This document shows positions 34,095 to 43,017 of a stretch of DNA of 64,000 nucleotides, one piece after another (position 1 is the first letter of the stretch; every line of letters starts with the position of its first letter). The DNA is from JANJTY01 sp038257155. GTDB lineage: Bacteria > Pseudomonadota > Gammaproteobacteria > Xanthomonadales > Xanthomonadaceae. Below the pieces are notes generated by a model that was given only the letters and a program-made list of their open reading frames with translations, was not told where the DNA came from and ran no database searches. Location of the stretch: positions 4,686-68,685 of the forward strand of contig JBBSJP010000023.1 of assembly GCA_038257155.1 (NCBI GenBank), written 5' to 3'. The translations under genes were made by a program, and so were the position numbers.

Positions 34095-35261
34095 ATGCGC
34101 ACAACCGTTCTCGCCGCAGCCATCACCCTTGGCCTGGCCGTCGCCGCCCCCACCCAAGCCGCCGAATCCTCCCCCGTAGTCAAAACCGCCCGAGCCGGCC
34201 CCGTCGACAACAGCAGCCAGAACTCCGACGAATTCATCTGGAATCTATTCACCCAGTTCACCGCGCTGGCCGATCCGGGCACTGCGCGACCCGTGGTGTT
34301 CGAAACCTGGGCCTCGGATGCCGACACCTTCAGCAAAACCCCAGCCTGGCCCGCGCCCGATGCCGGGCGGCGCTTTCAGTCCAGCCCCTTGCGCGCGGCA
34401 ACCACGGCGCATGGCGGACCGGTGGACATTCCCTGCAGCACGCCCGGCAATGCCGCGGTGGGCGGCTTTCCCACCAGCGGCACGCCCACGCCCTGCATCG
34501 CCGAGGAAGTGCGGCGCAACCGGCCGCAGTTCGACTACATCGTCGGCAACGGACTGAACACGCAAACCGGCCTCGCCGCCGCGCACGCCAAGGGCATGGA
34601 CGTGCAGATGCCCACCGAAGCGATTGCGGTAAAGGGCGACTGGGTGCCGGTGCAGACCCTGCTGCAGTGGATCCCGTCAATCGGCAGCCTGGATAAGCTG
34701 CGCACCCTTTACTACACCGATGTATCGGACGGCGTGGAATACGCCGTGGTCTCGATGCACGTCAGCAGCCGGCAGAACCCCAACTGGGTTTGGGGCAGCT
34801 TCGAGCACCGCCTCACCCCCGGCCGCTGCGACGACCTCGGTTGCTTCGACAGCTTCGGCGCCACGGTGCCCGAAGTGATGCCCAACCGCAGCGCCATCAA
34901 CACCGACTACGGCCCCTGCGACAAGACCGAAGCCCTGCAGACCCTGATGCAACAGGCCGGGCTATCACCCGTGTGGCAGAACTACTGTCTCAAATCCACC
35001 CAGGTGGACTACGTCGCCCCCGACGGTACTCCCAGCGTGCTCGGCAACGCCGTGATCGAACGCATCGTCGGCAACGGCACCGTCGCCGCCAGCTCCTGCA
35101 TCGCCTGCCACGCCTACGCCAGCTTCGGCGCCAACGGCCAGCCCAGCAAGGCCGCCGTCGCCATGCTGCCCTACAACCCCACCGGCGCCCCGATCCCGGC
35201 CGTGCTGGAGGGATCGCTGCAGTTTGATTTCATGTGGGGGGTGTTGTTGGCGCCGGAGTGA
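34095..35261 (+). CDS. Secreted mono-heme c-type cytochrome-like protein
   Basis: 388 residues from the ATG at 34095 (CGGAG upstream). Signal peptide TTVLAAAITLGLAVAAPTQA. One heme-binding motif near the C-terminus, CIACH (SSCIACHAYASFG). Upstream are paired cysteines (DIPCSTPGN, TPTPCIAEE, GRCDDLGCFDSF, YGPCDKTE, NYCLKST). It looks like a large periplasmic protein whose only c-type heme sits at the end. I do not recognise a named family; it could be a redox enzyme subunit. Its 3' end exists in two further partial copies (33764-33822 and 36899-37062). Confidence 0.8.
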   Translation: MRTTVLAAAITLGLAVAAPTQAAESSPVVKTARAGPVDNSSQNSDEFIWNLFTQFTALADPGTARPVVFETWASDADTFSKTPAWPAPDAGRRFQSSPLRAATTAHGGPVDIPCSTPGNAAVGGFPTSGTPTPCIAEEVRRNRPQFDYIVGNGLNTQTGLAAAHAKGMDVQMPTEAIAVKGDWVPVQTLLQWIPSIGSLDKLRTLYYTDVSDGVEYAVVSMHVSSRQNPNWVWGSFEHRLTPGRCDDLGCFDSFGATVPEVMPNRSAINTDYGPCDKTEALQTLMQQAGLSPVWQNYCLKSTQVDYVAPDGTPSVLGNAVIERIVGNGTVAASSCIACHAYASFGANGQPSKAAVAMLPYNPTGAPIPAVLEGSLQFDFMWGVLLAPE

Positions 35262-35334
35262 GGGCAGCGTCAGCGCATCAACATGGCGTGCTGCGGGCGC
35301 ACACCGTCAGTTCGAATACTGCAGTGGAGGATTC

Positions 35335-36045
35335 ATGCCAAGACCGGCATCCGACAAGGGCGACCTGGCCTTCTATGTCTTTGTCGAGGACATTGAGGCG
35401 CTCGACTGGGAGAACTCGTCCTCCTTTGAGCAGTCACTACCAGCGGGCATGAAAGCAGCCCTAACCGCGCGAAGGGCCGGAGACCATTCCGAACCGACCC
35501 ATCTGGTCTGGCTGGATGCTATCGAGCAGAACCACTTCGATTCACTGAACTGGGCAGACGAAGCCTGCGAAGTGAATAACCCCACGCAGGGCGCACAGCG
35601 ACGCGCAGACTTGCTGACCCTGGATCCCGAGCGGATGCGCACGCTCATCCTGCTGGTCGACCCGCGAGCAGAGGATGCCGAGCTGTACTGCGACCTTCGC
35701 CGCGCCGCTTGGCATCGCATCGTGATCGGCGACGGAGAGGGAACGCCGGTAGTCATCGCAAGCGATTTCGAGCAGGCGCTCGAAGGCGACAGCGAAGTAC
35801 GAAACATGCTGGAGGCCGATGTCTGTATCGGTGAGCCCCTGCAGCGGCTCCTGAATGTGTTCAACGTCGATTTTGTTCCCGACCTTCGCCTTGATGAATA
35901 CGGATCTCCGGTCCAGAACAGAAGCCCCGTGCCCGAAGAACCCCCAGGACTCATGGATCTGCTTGTGCGCGACGACGAGGGCGAAAGTGCGCACGACGGC
36001 AATGACCACTACAGGGAGCCTCCCATGCAAATGGTGGGCGACTAG
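35335..36045 (+). CDS. Unknown protein, partner of MBL-fold hydrolase
   Basis: 236 residues with GGAGG 4 bases before the ATG. Soluble, acidic, no membrane helix. Segments such as LAFYVFVEDIEALDWEN, RTLILLVDPRAEDAELYCDL and RIVIGDGEGTPVVIASDFEQ suggest alternating beta strands and helices. Only 2 bp separate it from the MBL gene, so the two form an operon. I do not recognise the family. Its position between two copies of the cytochrome 3' end marks it as part of an inserted two-gene cassette. Confidence 0.8.
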   Translation: MPRPASDKGDLAFYVFVEDIEALDWENSSSFEQSLPAGMKAALTARRAGDHSEPTHLVWLDAIEQNHFDSLNWADEACEVNNPTQGAQRRADLLTLDPERMRTLILLVDPRAEDAELYCDLRRAAWHRIVIGDGEGTPVVIASDFEQALEGDSEVRNMLEADVCIGEPLQRLLNVFNVDFVPDLRLDEYGSPVQNRSPVPEEPPGLMDLLVRDDEGESAHDGNDHYREPPMQMVGD

Positions 36046-36047
36046 CG

Positions 36048-36896
36048 ATGGTTACGATTGATGTCTCACGCTACATCGGCACAGTCGCGGCCGCATCGTC
36101 GCGCTTCTTCACTCACACGGGCAGCAGCATCGCTGCCGCAAGGGTGTACGACGTGGGTCAGGGCGACTGCATTGGTGTCGAATCAGCACTGGGTGAGCTG
36201 CTCTGTTATGTCGACTATGGCGGTCTGGGCGACCATCCTGATCGCACGGCACCACAGAACACGCCTTTGCGTCTGCCTGTCGTCAACAATGGGAGCGACG
36301 TTCCCATCGTCCTTACCCACTGGGACAAAGACCATTGGTGGTCAGCTTGGCGCAAGAATCCAGGTGCCACCAAAGTTGGATGGCTGGTTCCCAGGCAGTG
36401 GATCGGACCTTCCGCAGCACGCTTCGCAGCACGCCTTGCACGAGCCGAATGCTGGCCAGAGCAGCTTGCCTCCCGCGCAGTCCGTTTCCAGTTTGGCACG
36501 CAGACAGCACTGGAAATTCGCAAGTGCGCTTTGTTCGACCGCAAGGACCCGAACCAGGATCGCAACAAGTCAGGGCTGGTGGCCAAACTACTGGTGTTCG
36601 ATGACTCTCGCAGAGTTCTTGGTGCTGTGTTGCTGCCGGGCGACTGCCCTTACGACTGGATTCCCGGACCAGGAACTAGTCTCACAGCCGCGCTGGCGTT
36701 CCACCACGGGTCGAGGGTCGGCTTCACCAAGTTCACTGCGGCCTCCATCCAGTCGGAAACCTGGGTGGGTTTTTCGTATGGCAACAACCGGTACGGGCAT
36801 CCTTGCACCGCCAACTACGAAGTATCCGAGTTGCCTTTCCTCCAAACGCCTGAATGTAGGGAATCGGCAAGTGAATTCTTCCGGTTGCAGCCTTGA
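36048..36896 (+). CDS. ComEC-like metallo-beta-lactamase-fold hydrolase
   Basis: 282 residues. RVYDVGQGDCIGVES (32-46) is the VGQGD opening of ComEC-type MBL domains. The metal motif is THWDKDHWW (H91, D93, D95, H96), followed by Asp199 (LLPGDCPYDW) and His219/220 (AFHHGSRVG), so all main ligands are there. ComEC MBL domains degrade one DNA strand during uptake. Stand-alone relatives occur in conflict loci, often with partner proteins as here. No signal peptide, so it should act in the cytoplasm. Predicted nuclease or phosphodiesterase; substrate unknown. Confidence 0.85.
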   Translation: MVTIDVSRYIGTVAAASSRFFTHTGSSIAAARVYDVGQGDCIGVESALGELLCYVDYGGLGDHPDRTAPQNTPLRLPVVNNGSDVPIVLTHWDKDHWWSAWRKNPGATKVGWLVPRQWIGPSAARFAARLARAECWPEQLASRAVRFQFGTQTALEIRKCALFDRKDPNQDRNKSGLVAKLLVFDDSRRVLGAVLLPGDCPYDWIPGPGTSLTAALAFHHGSRVGFTKFTAASIQSETWVGFSYGNNRYGHPCTANYEVSELPFLQTPECRESASEFFRLQP

Positions 36897-36898
36897 TT

Positions 36899-37062
36899 CC
36901 GTCCAAGTGGATTCCGTCGCCCAGACGGGACACGCAGCGTGCTCGGTAACGGGGTGATCGAGCGCATCGTCTGCCACGCCTGCGTCAGCTTCAACGCCAA
37001 CGGCCAACCCAACAAGTCTGCCGTCGCCATGCTGCCCTACAACCCCACCGGCGCGCCGATCA
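36899..37062 (+). pseudogene. Second partial copy of the cytochrome gene 3' end
   Basis: Begins 3 bp after the MBL stop and matches about 35005-35201 of the intact cytochrome gene (shared GTGCTCGG, ATCGT, GCTGCCCTACAACCCCACCG). A deletion of 36 bp removes the first heme Cys: RIV is followed directly by CHACVS instead of GNGTVAASSCIACHAYA. No start codon; frame disturbed at the 5' end. It marks the right edge of the two-gene cassette. Confidence 0.85.
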
Positions 37063-37087
37063 CTTCAATCAAACGAGGAAGATCCAC

Positions 37088-37600
37088 ATGAAAAGCAACT
37101 TCATTGTTAGAAGTCATCCGAGTGGACGACTGACGCTAACCAAGGGCGTAGACGGTCATGGCCTTCCTTCGGATTGTGGAGGTCCGCTCTTTGCAAATCT
37201 TGATGCGGTCGAGTTTTACCGACATGTTGCGTTGAGTCTCGCCAAGGCGCACCAGGATGGCGAAGCCTTCACATACCGCGACGCCCTACAAGATGACAAC
37301 AGCACCTCTCGCGACGAAGAAATCGACGTACTACTTCACGACGTTGTCCCGGAGGTTGCGTTCTCGACGTTCGACTCTCACCACGTAATTCACCGCATCA
37401 TGCACTGCCGTCAGCGCAGGTACGTTGCTCTGCTCGGATCATCGGCGAGCGAAACTCCTTTCCAAGACGTGCATGGCCGAATCGGCAAGCGATTGAAGGC
37501 CATGGCTGCTGAGCTAGGCCTGTCGGAGGGCGTCGCATCAGCCAGCCCCGACTTGTTCGGCAATGTGCAAAGCTGCGTTTCATACACTCGGCTCGTGTAG
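37088..37600 (+). CDS. Hypothetical protein in defence island
   Basis: 170 residues; GAGGAAG lies 8 bases before the ATG. Soluble, His-rich in places (FDSHHVIHRIMHCRQRRY), with AVEFYRHVALSLAKAHQDGE and a C-terminal GRIGKRLKAMAAELGLSEG helix. No known family recognised. It stands alone between the cytochrome remnant and mcrB. It could be an accessory or immunity gene of either neighbour. Confidence 0.65.
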   Translation: MKSNFIVRSHPSGRLTLTKGVDGHGLPSDCGGPLFANLDAVEFYRHVALSLAKAHQDGEAFTYRDALQDDNSTSRDEEIDVLLHDVVPEVAFSTFDSHHVIHRIMHCRQRRYVALLGSSASETPFQDVHGRIGKRLKAMAAELGLSEGVASASPDLFGNVQSCVSYTRLV

Positions 37601-37850
37601 CAGGACGATGGGCACGCAACCGGAATTGGACCTCTTCTGCACATTGAGCCGAAAGCCCAGACTGCAGTCGGCGCCTAAGTAGGGCAGCCCTAGCGCCCGC
37701 CGGCTCTGAGGACACACGCCTGGAACAGCCGCTGCTTGGGGAGTTCAAGCAGAGAATGTACTCTGGCCTCCGCTCTCGAAATTCCATGCGGCCATCCCGA
37801 ACGCGAAAACGGATGAGCGCTTCTCCATCAGCGGAAAGGGGACCCACGCA

Positions 37851-39635
37851 ATGATCGAAGCTTCGTCCCCAGTGGCGCGGGATCTTTGTCTGATCGGCAC
37901 CTGGCGCAACGTGGACGAAGGGGGAATCGCTCACGTCAGGTCGGCGATCGAGCGCACGGGTGCATGGGCGAGTTGGTGGAGCTTTCCCATCCGTGACGAG
38001 TTCGCCGAACGCTTGCAGGCACCGTTTTGGCTTTACCTCAATGCCGGCAGCGCCACAATCGTCTGTCGAATGCGGGTCGAGGAAGTACGGACAACCGCTG
38101 ATGTCGAGGGGATGGAGTCGCCATGGCCTCAGCATACGGACGAAGAGCAGCTGGAAAAGCGGCGCGCTGGGGAAAAGAAGTCCAGGGTCTTTCGTACATG
38201 GTTTCGCGTGACCGCCATCGAGCGGCTCGACCGTCCGCTGAAGCTTTCCGACTTCGAGCCAGCGGAGGGGACGACGGAGTCCGCGCTGTTGAACCAGAGT
38301 GCGTTCGGGTACGCCTATCTCAGAACTGGCCCGCAAGATCGTCAGCCGAAGCTGAAAGCTGCTACCAACCTGATCCTCTACGGCCCACCAGGCACCGGCA
38401 AAACCTTCAGCGTGATCGAGCGCGCCCTGCGATTGATCGAACCGAGCGCCCACTACGCGAGCCGAGACGCGATGCAGCGGCGATTCCGCGAGTTGCAGAA
38501 CGAAGGGCGGATCCTGTCGGTGGCCTTCCACCCGAACTACACCTATGAGGAATTTGTCGAGGGGCTGCGCCCGGTGCGCTCCGCCGAGCAGGACACTGGC
38601 GTCGGTTTCGATGTCGTGCCCGGGCCGTTGCGACTGATCGCCGCCAAGGCGTCGATGGAATCGGAACACATTGACCGGCACATCGAGTTGCTCAAGCAGA
38701 AGTGCTCCGATGTGGACGGTGCACCGGTTGCGATGCGGACGACAACCGGCAAGGCCTTCAGCCTGAGTTACCGAGGCGGACGAACTTTCCGGGTGCGCCC
38801 CGTCAACCTGGATCCGGCAGCGCCGGACTATCCGGTCAGCATCGATGCGATCCGTCGGGTCCACGGCGGCGCAGACTACCGCAGCGAGTACAACCCCTCG
38901 TACATACGCGGCGTACTCGACTACCTCTACGCCAATGGACTTTCACGCACGGCCAGCGGCGCCGCCTTCCAGCCCTGCGTGCTGATCATCGACGAGATCA
39001 ACCGCGGCAACCTCGCCAAGATCTTCGGTGAGTTGATCACGCTATTGGAACCAGACAAGCGCCTGGGCGCGCCTGAAGCCCTGCGGCTGCGCCTTCCTTA
39101 CTCCGGCGATCTGTTCGGACTGCCCACATCCGTATCCGTGCTCGCCACGATGAACACGGCCGATCGCTCGATCGCCTTGCTCGACATAGCCTTGCGGCGA
39201 CGCTTCCGCTTCGAAGAGATTGCTCCACAAGCCGGTCTGCTCGGCGTCGTGGACTCCGTCGACCTTCGGCGCCTGCTCGAAGTCATCAATGATCGGCTAG
39301 AGTTCCAGCTCGATCGCGACCACCGGATAGGGCATGCCTACTTCATGCAGGTTCGCAACCTGGATGCCCTGGTCGAGTGCTTCCGTTTCCAGATCATCCC
39401 GCTGCTGCAGGAGTACTTCTTCGACGACTGGAGCAGGGTACACATGGTCCTGTCGACGCAGGAAGGTAGTTCACCCTTCATCCGCGACAGGCTGGCGTAC
39501 GGCGAGCGGCTGTTTCCAGGCTTCAAGGCCGACCTGACGCAACCGGAGCGAACCGTGTACGAAGTGACTCCGGCCGAAGCGTGGGACGCGGCGGCCTTCC
39601 GCGGCATCTACGAGCAGGTCGTCCCGGGTCCCTGA
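37851..39635 (+). CDS. mcrB: McrB-like AAA+ GTPase of a modification-dependent restriction system
   Basis: 594 residues; AAGGGGA 9 bases before the ATG. The C-terminal AAA+ motor has Walker A GPPGTGKT (178-185), Walker B/DEINRGN (381-387) and the McrB-specific MNTADRS (434-440). These identify the GTP-driven translocase that works with McrC to cut DNA at methylated or hydroxymethylated cytosine. The N-terminal 160 residues do not match the E. coli McrB reader; the strands around FWLYLNAGSATIVCRMRVEE suggest a PUA/EVE-like base reader (inference), so the recognised modification may differ. The mcrC ATG overlaps the stop by one base (TGATG). Confidence 0.93.
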   Translation: MIEASSPVARDLCLIGTWRNVDEGGIAHVRSAIERTGAWASWWSFPIRDEFAERLQAPFWLYLNAGSATIVCRMRVEEVRTTADVEGMESPWPQHTDEEQLEKRRAGEKKSRVFRTWFRVTAIERLDRPLKLSDFEPAEGTTESALLNQSAFGYAYLRTGPQDRQPKLKAATNLILYGPPGTGKTFSVIERALRLIEPSAHYASRDAMQRRFRELQNEGRILSVAFHPNYTYEEFVEGLRPVRSAEQDTGVGFDVVPGPLRLIAAKASMESEHIDRHIELLKQKCSDVDGAPVAMRTTTGKAFSLSYRGGRTFRVRPVNLDPAAPDYPVSIDAIRRVHGGADYRSEYNPSYIRGVLDYLYANGLSRTASGAAFQPCVLIIDEINRGNLAKIFGELITLLEPDKRLGAPEALRLRLPYSGDLFGLPTSVSVLATMNTADRSIALLDIALRRRFRFEEIAPQAGLLGVVDSVDLRRLLEVINDRLEFQLDRDHRIGHAYFMQVRNLDALVECFRFQIIPLLQEYFFDDWSRVHMVLSTQEGSSPFIRDRLAYGERLFPGFKADLTQPERTVYEVTPAEAWDAAAFRGIYEQVVPGP

Positions 39636-40918
39636 TGGCAGGACTGCCTGTCCTCAGTGCTTTCGAGCACGAACGGATCCGCGTGTCGGACCAGCCCACC
39701 GTTGGCGCGCTCAGTTCCGCCGAGGTCGCGCGGCTGGAACGCATCGCCGAGCGGCGCCCAGGATTCTTCACGCGCCAGCACCACAGCGTGAAGCTCGCGC
39801 AGCATGTCGGCCTGGTTGACGTCGGCGGTCGCGTCCTTGAAGTATTGCCCAAGACGGGAAAGGAACAGAGCGCGGACGACTGTCGCGGCACGCTGCTGAA
39901 CCTCTTGCACCACGCAGCCGTGCTACCGACCGCGCTCGACCAAGGCGTTGGCCAATCGCATGAAAGGCGCCATCTGCTCGACGTTTTCATCAGCGCATTT
40001 CTCGACGCGGTGGCGACCATCGCGCGTGCCGGGCTGCTGCGCGACTACGTTTCGCACGAGGACGATCTCCCCATGGTCCGCGGCCGGATCAGCCTGGGGC
40101 GCCAGGCAACGGCCCTCGGAATGAGGCCAGACCGCATAGCCTGCCGTTTCGACGAACTGACCGTCGACAATCAATGGAATCGGGTCCTGAAGGGCGCGAT
40201 GGAAGCCGTCAGGCCGCACATCCGCTCGCAGGAGCTGATGCGCCGCTGGACCGAGCTTGCCGGCATCTTCGACGAGGTGGCCAGAGTCGAGGTTTGCAGC
40301 GCCGACTGCGATTCACTACCCGCCAGCCGCAGGACGGCCCGCTACGGCGTGGCCATGCAATGGGCGAGTTGGATCTTGTCGCTCTGCAGTCCCAGCCTCC
40401 ACGCTGGCGAGCGCGAAGCGCCGAGCCTGCTGTTCGACATGAATGCCCTATTTGAAACAGCGGTCGCAAAACACTGGGCCCGACGCTCCCGAGGAAGCGC
40501 GGGGCTGCGCGTACATCTGCAACACAGCGGACACAAGCTCGCAGTGCTACGCGGTTCCGCTGTTCGCAGCGTCGGACTGCGTCCGGACCTCGTGGTCATG
40601 CAGGCCAATGACGCCCGGCTGATTGGCGACGTCAAGTGGAAGCGCCTGGAGGTTGACCGGTCTGGATTCCTGGAGCCGAAACGGGAGGACGTGTTCCAGA
40701 TCTTCGCCTACGCGGCGGCGTACCAATGTTGTTCACTGGCGCTGATCTACCCGTGGCATCGAGGATTGGAGGAGTCACGGGAAACGGTGATGGAACTGCC
40801 TTCGCTTCCCACGGGAAGACCGTTGCTTCACATCATTTGCGTGGATCCGGTCAGTCGGCGGCTCGACACGCTTCGTGGAACGGGCGTGGTTGGTGAGGTT
40901 TTGGGGTTCGCTGCGTAG
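39635..40918 (+). CDS. mcrC: McrC-like endonuclease subunit
   Basis: 427 residues from the ATG that overlaps the mcrB stop. N-terminal McrB-interacting part (VGLVDVGGRVLEVLPKTG, YVSHEDDLPMVRGRISLG) and a C-terminal PD-(D/E)xK nuclease core with D318 (LRPDLVV) and D332/K334 (LIGDVKWK). It supplies the double-strand cutting activity stimulated by McrB GTP hydrolysis. Length and motifs are complete, so the pair should be functional. The 290 bp after it contain no gene. Confidence 0.94.
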   Translation: MAGLPVLSAFEHERIRVSDQPTVGALSSAEVARLERIAERRPGFFTRQHHSVKLAQHVGLVDVGGRVLEVLPKTGKEQSADDCRGTLLNLLHHAAVLPTALDQGVGQSHERRHLLDVFISAFLDAVATIARAGLLRDYVSHEDDLPMVRGRISLGRQATALGMRPDRIACRFDELTVDNQWNRVLKGAMEAVRPHIRSQELMRRWTELAGIFDEVARVEVCSADCDSLPASRRTARYGVAMQWASWILSLCSPSLHAGEREAPSLLFDMNALFETAVAKHWARRSRGSAGLRVHLQHSGHKLAVLRGSAVRSVGLRPDLVVMQANDARLIGDVKWKRLEVDRSGFLEPKREDVFQIFAYAAAYQCCSLALIYPWHRGLEESRETVMELPSLPTGRPLLHIICVDPVSRRLDTLRGTGVVGEVLGFAA

Positions 40919-41208
40919 TGCTACTCAAGGACAGCTCGTACAACGCTTGCAATCAAACACGCCAAGGAGAGTTGGCGACTGACCCCATCGATTTCTGTTG
41001 TCTTCGCAGTGAGATCTCCATTACAACGGCACTGGCGGCGCGCGTTCGGAACATACAAAAATTCGCGGAAAACGTAACTTCGGGCCTTGCTTAGGCGGAA
41101 GGGCCACATCGAAAGGACCCTGTGGGCTTGATCGGCAGCCAGACAAGGGTATCGATGCGCAGCTGACGTTGATATAGTGTTTGAAGACCGTTCCTATTGG
41201 ACTGCTTG

Positions 41209-43017
41209 ATGTCGCACACGCTTGCTCCTGCCCGTCCACGTGTGCCGAGCATCGGAGACCCACGCCCCCAAGGCAATCGGGCCGAGCAGAAGCAGTTGGG
41301 GGCGTTTTACACGCCTACGGCTCTGAGCGACATGCTGGTGAACTGGGCCTTACGGCACGCAGACGATACAGTTCTGGAGCCAGGCTTCGGCGGTTGTGGC
41401 TTCATCGACTCGGCACTGCGGCGGCTGCGGCATTTAGGTTGCCCAGCACCCGCCGAGCAAGTGTTCGGTTGTGACATCGATCAGCACGCATTTGATGTCT
41501 TGCGGACTACGCTGCCCGCCACTGTGGTTGAACGTCACTTCCCGGAAAGCGATTTTCTCGACTGTTCGCCTCTTCAGACTTGGCCCGAGCGATTCTCAGC
41601 CGCGGTCGGAAACCCGCCCTATGTTTCATTCCAATCTTTGGGCGGGGATTGTCGCACACGCTATCAGGAGGTAATGCGGAAGTCCGGGTTCAATGCCCTG
41701 CCAGCCCGCGCGAGTTTGTGGGCGTATTTCGTGCTCCATGCTGCCTCATTTCTCCAGCCGGGCGGACGGGCGGCCTGGGTCTTGCCGGGAAGCCTGCTTC
41801 AAGCCAACTACGCGCAGGTGGTGCGTGCTCATCTTCAGCGTCGCTTCCAGCGTATTCTGGTTGCTCGGGTGCATGAGCGCCTCTTCCTAAACGTCGGCGC
41901 AGATGAAGAGACTGTTGTGCTACTCGCGGAGGGCTATCGCCAAGACGCCACTGAGCAGGGTCAACCTTGCGTTATCGACGTCAACACGTTGCCTGGGCTT
42001 CAGGAAGCCATCGCCGCATGGGAAAGCGCGCCTAGTCTAGTTCCAGAAGTTGATACGCACATCGTTACGGAGAGCCGGCCATGGCAGCGTAGACTTCCAC
42101 GAGGACGCATCGAAGTCCCATCTAGAACAGTTGGCGAAACAGTTAGAATTAGAATAGGGCTGGTCACCGGGGACAATCGCTTTTTCGTGTTGTCAACAGA
42201 AGAAGCGAAAGCACGAGGGTTACCTCTTAAGTCTCTGCGCGCTATTCTGAGCAAGTTTTCGATGATTTCTGGAGCTACGCTAACTTCAGACGATATGGAT
42301 CGAGCAGCCGAAACCGGCGAACGAGCTTGGTTAGTATCAACACCCAAACTGCCCTGTCGCTCGACGCGGGTAACTAGATATTTGCAGTCCTATTGCTCTG
42401 AGAAACTATCCAGAGTTAGCACGTTCCGCAAGCGTTCCGTCTGGCACGCAATCGAGGATGGGCGGCCCCCAGATGCATTCTGGCCAGTGATGCGCGACGA
42501 GGGGCCGGCGCTGGTCTTGAACAACGCCGGCGTCAACTGTACCAACACAATTCACCGTGCATATCGACGCCCGGAAGCGTCGCAAGAAGATCTTTTACTG
42601 ACCGTCCTAGGTGTGGCGTCGACCTATGGGCAGCTATCTGCCGAGATGAAGGGGCGCCACTACGGTTCGGGAGTTCTAAAACACGAGCCCCGAGAAGCCG
42701 AGTCGATTCGGGTTCCATGGGTGTTGAACGCAGAAATGCCCGCACTGCTTATAGCTGTTGCTGAGCTTGACGCCCGTCTCCGAGATGGCCAACGGACGGA
42801 CGCCCGCAGGACAGCCGATGAGTTCTTTCGACAGCATGACCCGAACTACTCCATAAACTACATTCGCCGGCTGGATTCCATGCTTTGCGAATTTCGTCAC
42901 CAACGTGTGCCGATGACGCGTCGCTCTAACCTCGCCAAGAATCAGCCCAAACAGACCCCAGGAAGGTACCCTGGGACACCACTAGGCTCTGCTGAAGCTT
43001 CGCGTGATAATGCGTGA
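41209..43017 (+). CDS. N6-adenine DNA methyltransferase (Eco57I/type II-like)
   Basis: 602 residues from the ATG at 41209. Motif X/entry LGAFYTPTALSDMLVNWAL, SAM motif I VLEPGFGGCGFID, and catalytic motif IV AVGNPPYVSF place it with gamma-class N6-adenine methyltransferases. A long C-terminal part (from about 300) should hold the target-recognition domain. No endonuclease gene adjoins it. Its last 92 bp overlap, tail to tail, the end of the minus-strand operon that begins with the double-GHKL ATPase. It may provide self-marking for that operon or be a solitary or BREX/DISARM-like methylase. The middle part uses many AGA/ATA-type codons (around 42120-42360), unlike the flanks. Confidence 0.9.
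   Translation: MSHTLAPARPRVPSIGDPRPQGNRAEQKQLGAFYTPTALSDMLVNWALRHADDTVLEPGFGGCGFIDSALRRLRHLGCPAPAEQVFGCDIDQHAFDVLRTTLPATVVERHFPESDFLDCSPLQTWPERFSAAVGNPPYVSFQSLGGDCRTRYQEVMRKSGFNALPARASLWAYFVLHAASFLQPGGRAAWVLPGSLLQANYAQVVRAHLQRRFQRILVARVHERLFLNVGADEETVVLLAEGYRQDATEQGQPCVIDVNTLPGLQEAIAAWESAPSLVPEVDTHIVTESRPWQRRLPRGRIEVPSRTVGETVRIRIGLVTGDNRFFVLSTEEAKARGLPLKSLRAILSKFSMISGATLTSDDMDRAAETGERAWLVSTPKLPCRSTRVTRYLQSYCSEKLSRVSTFRKRSVWHAIEDGRPPDAFWPVMRDEGPALVLNNAGVNCTNTIHRAYRRPEASQEDLLLTVLGVASTYGQLSAEMKGRHYGSGVLKHEPREAESIRVPWVLNAEMPALLIAVAELDARLRDGQRTDARRTADEFFRQHDPNYSINYIRRLDSMLCEFRHQRVPMTRRSNLAKNQPKQTPGRYPGTPLGSAEASRDNA

Noticed and set aside
33362..34696. Long open frame of 444 codons overlapping the cytochrome start
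   Set aside because: Pro/Arg/Ser-rich translation with no family features. It runs through repeats and covers the real cytochrome gene in another frame. An effect of high GC.
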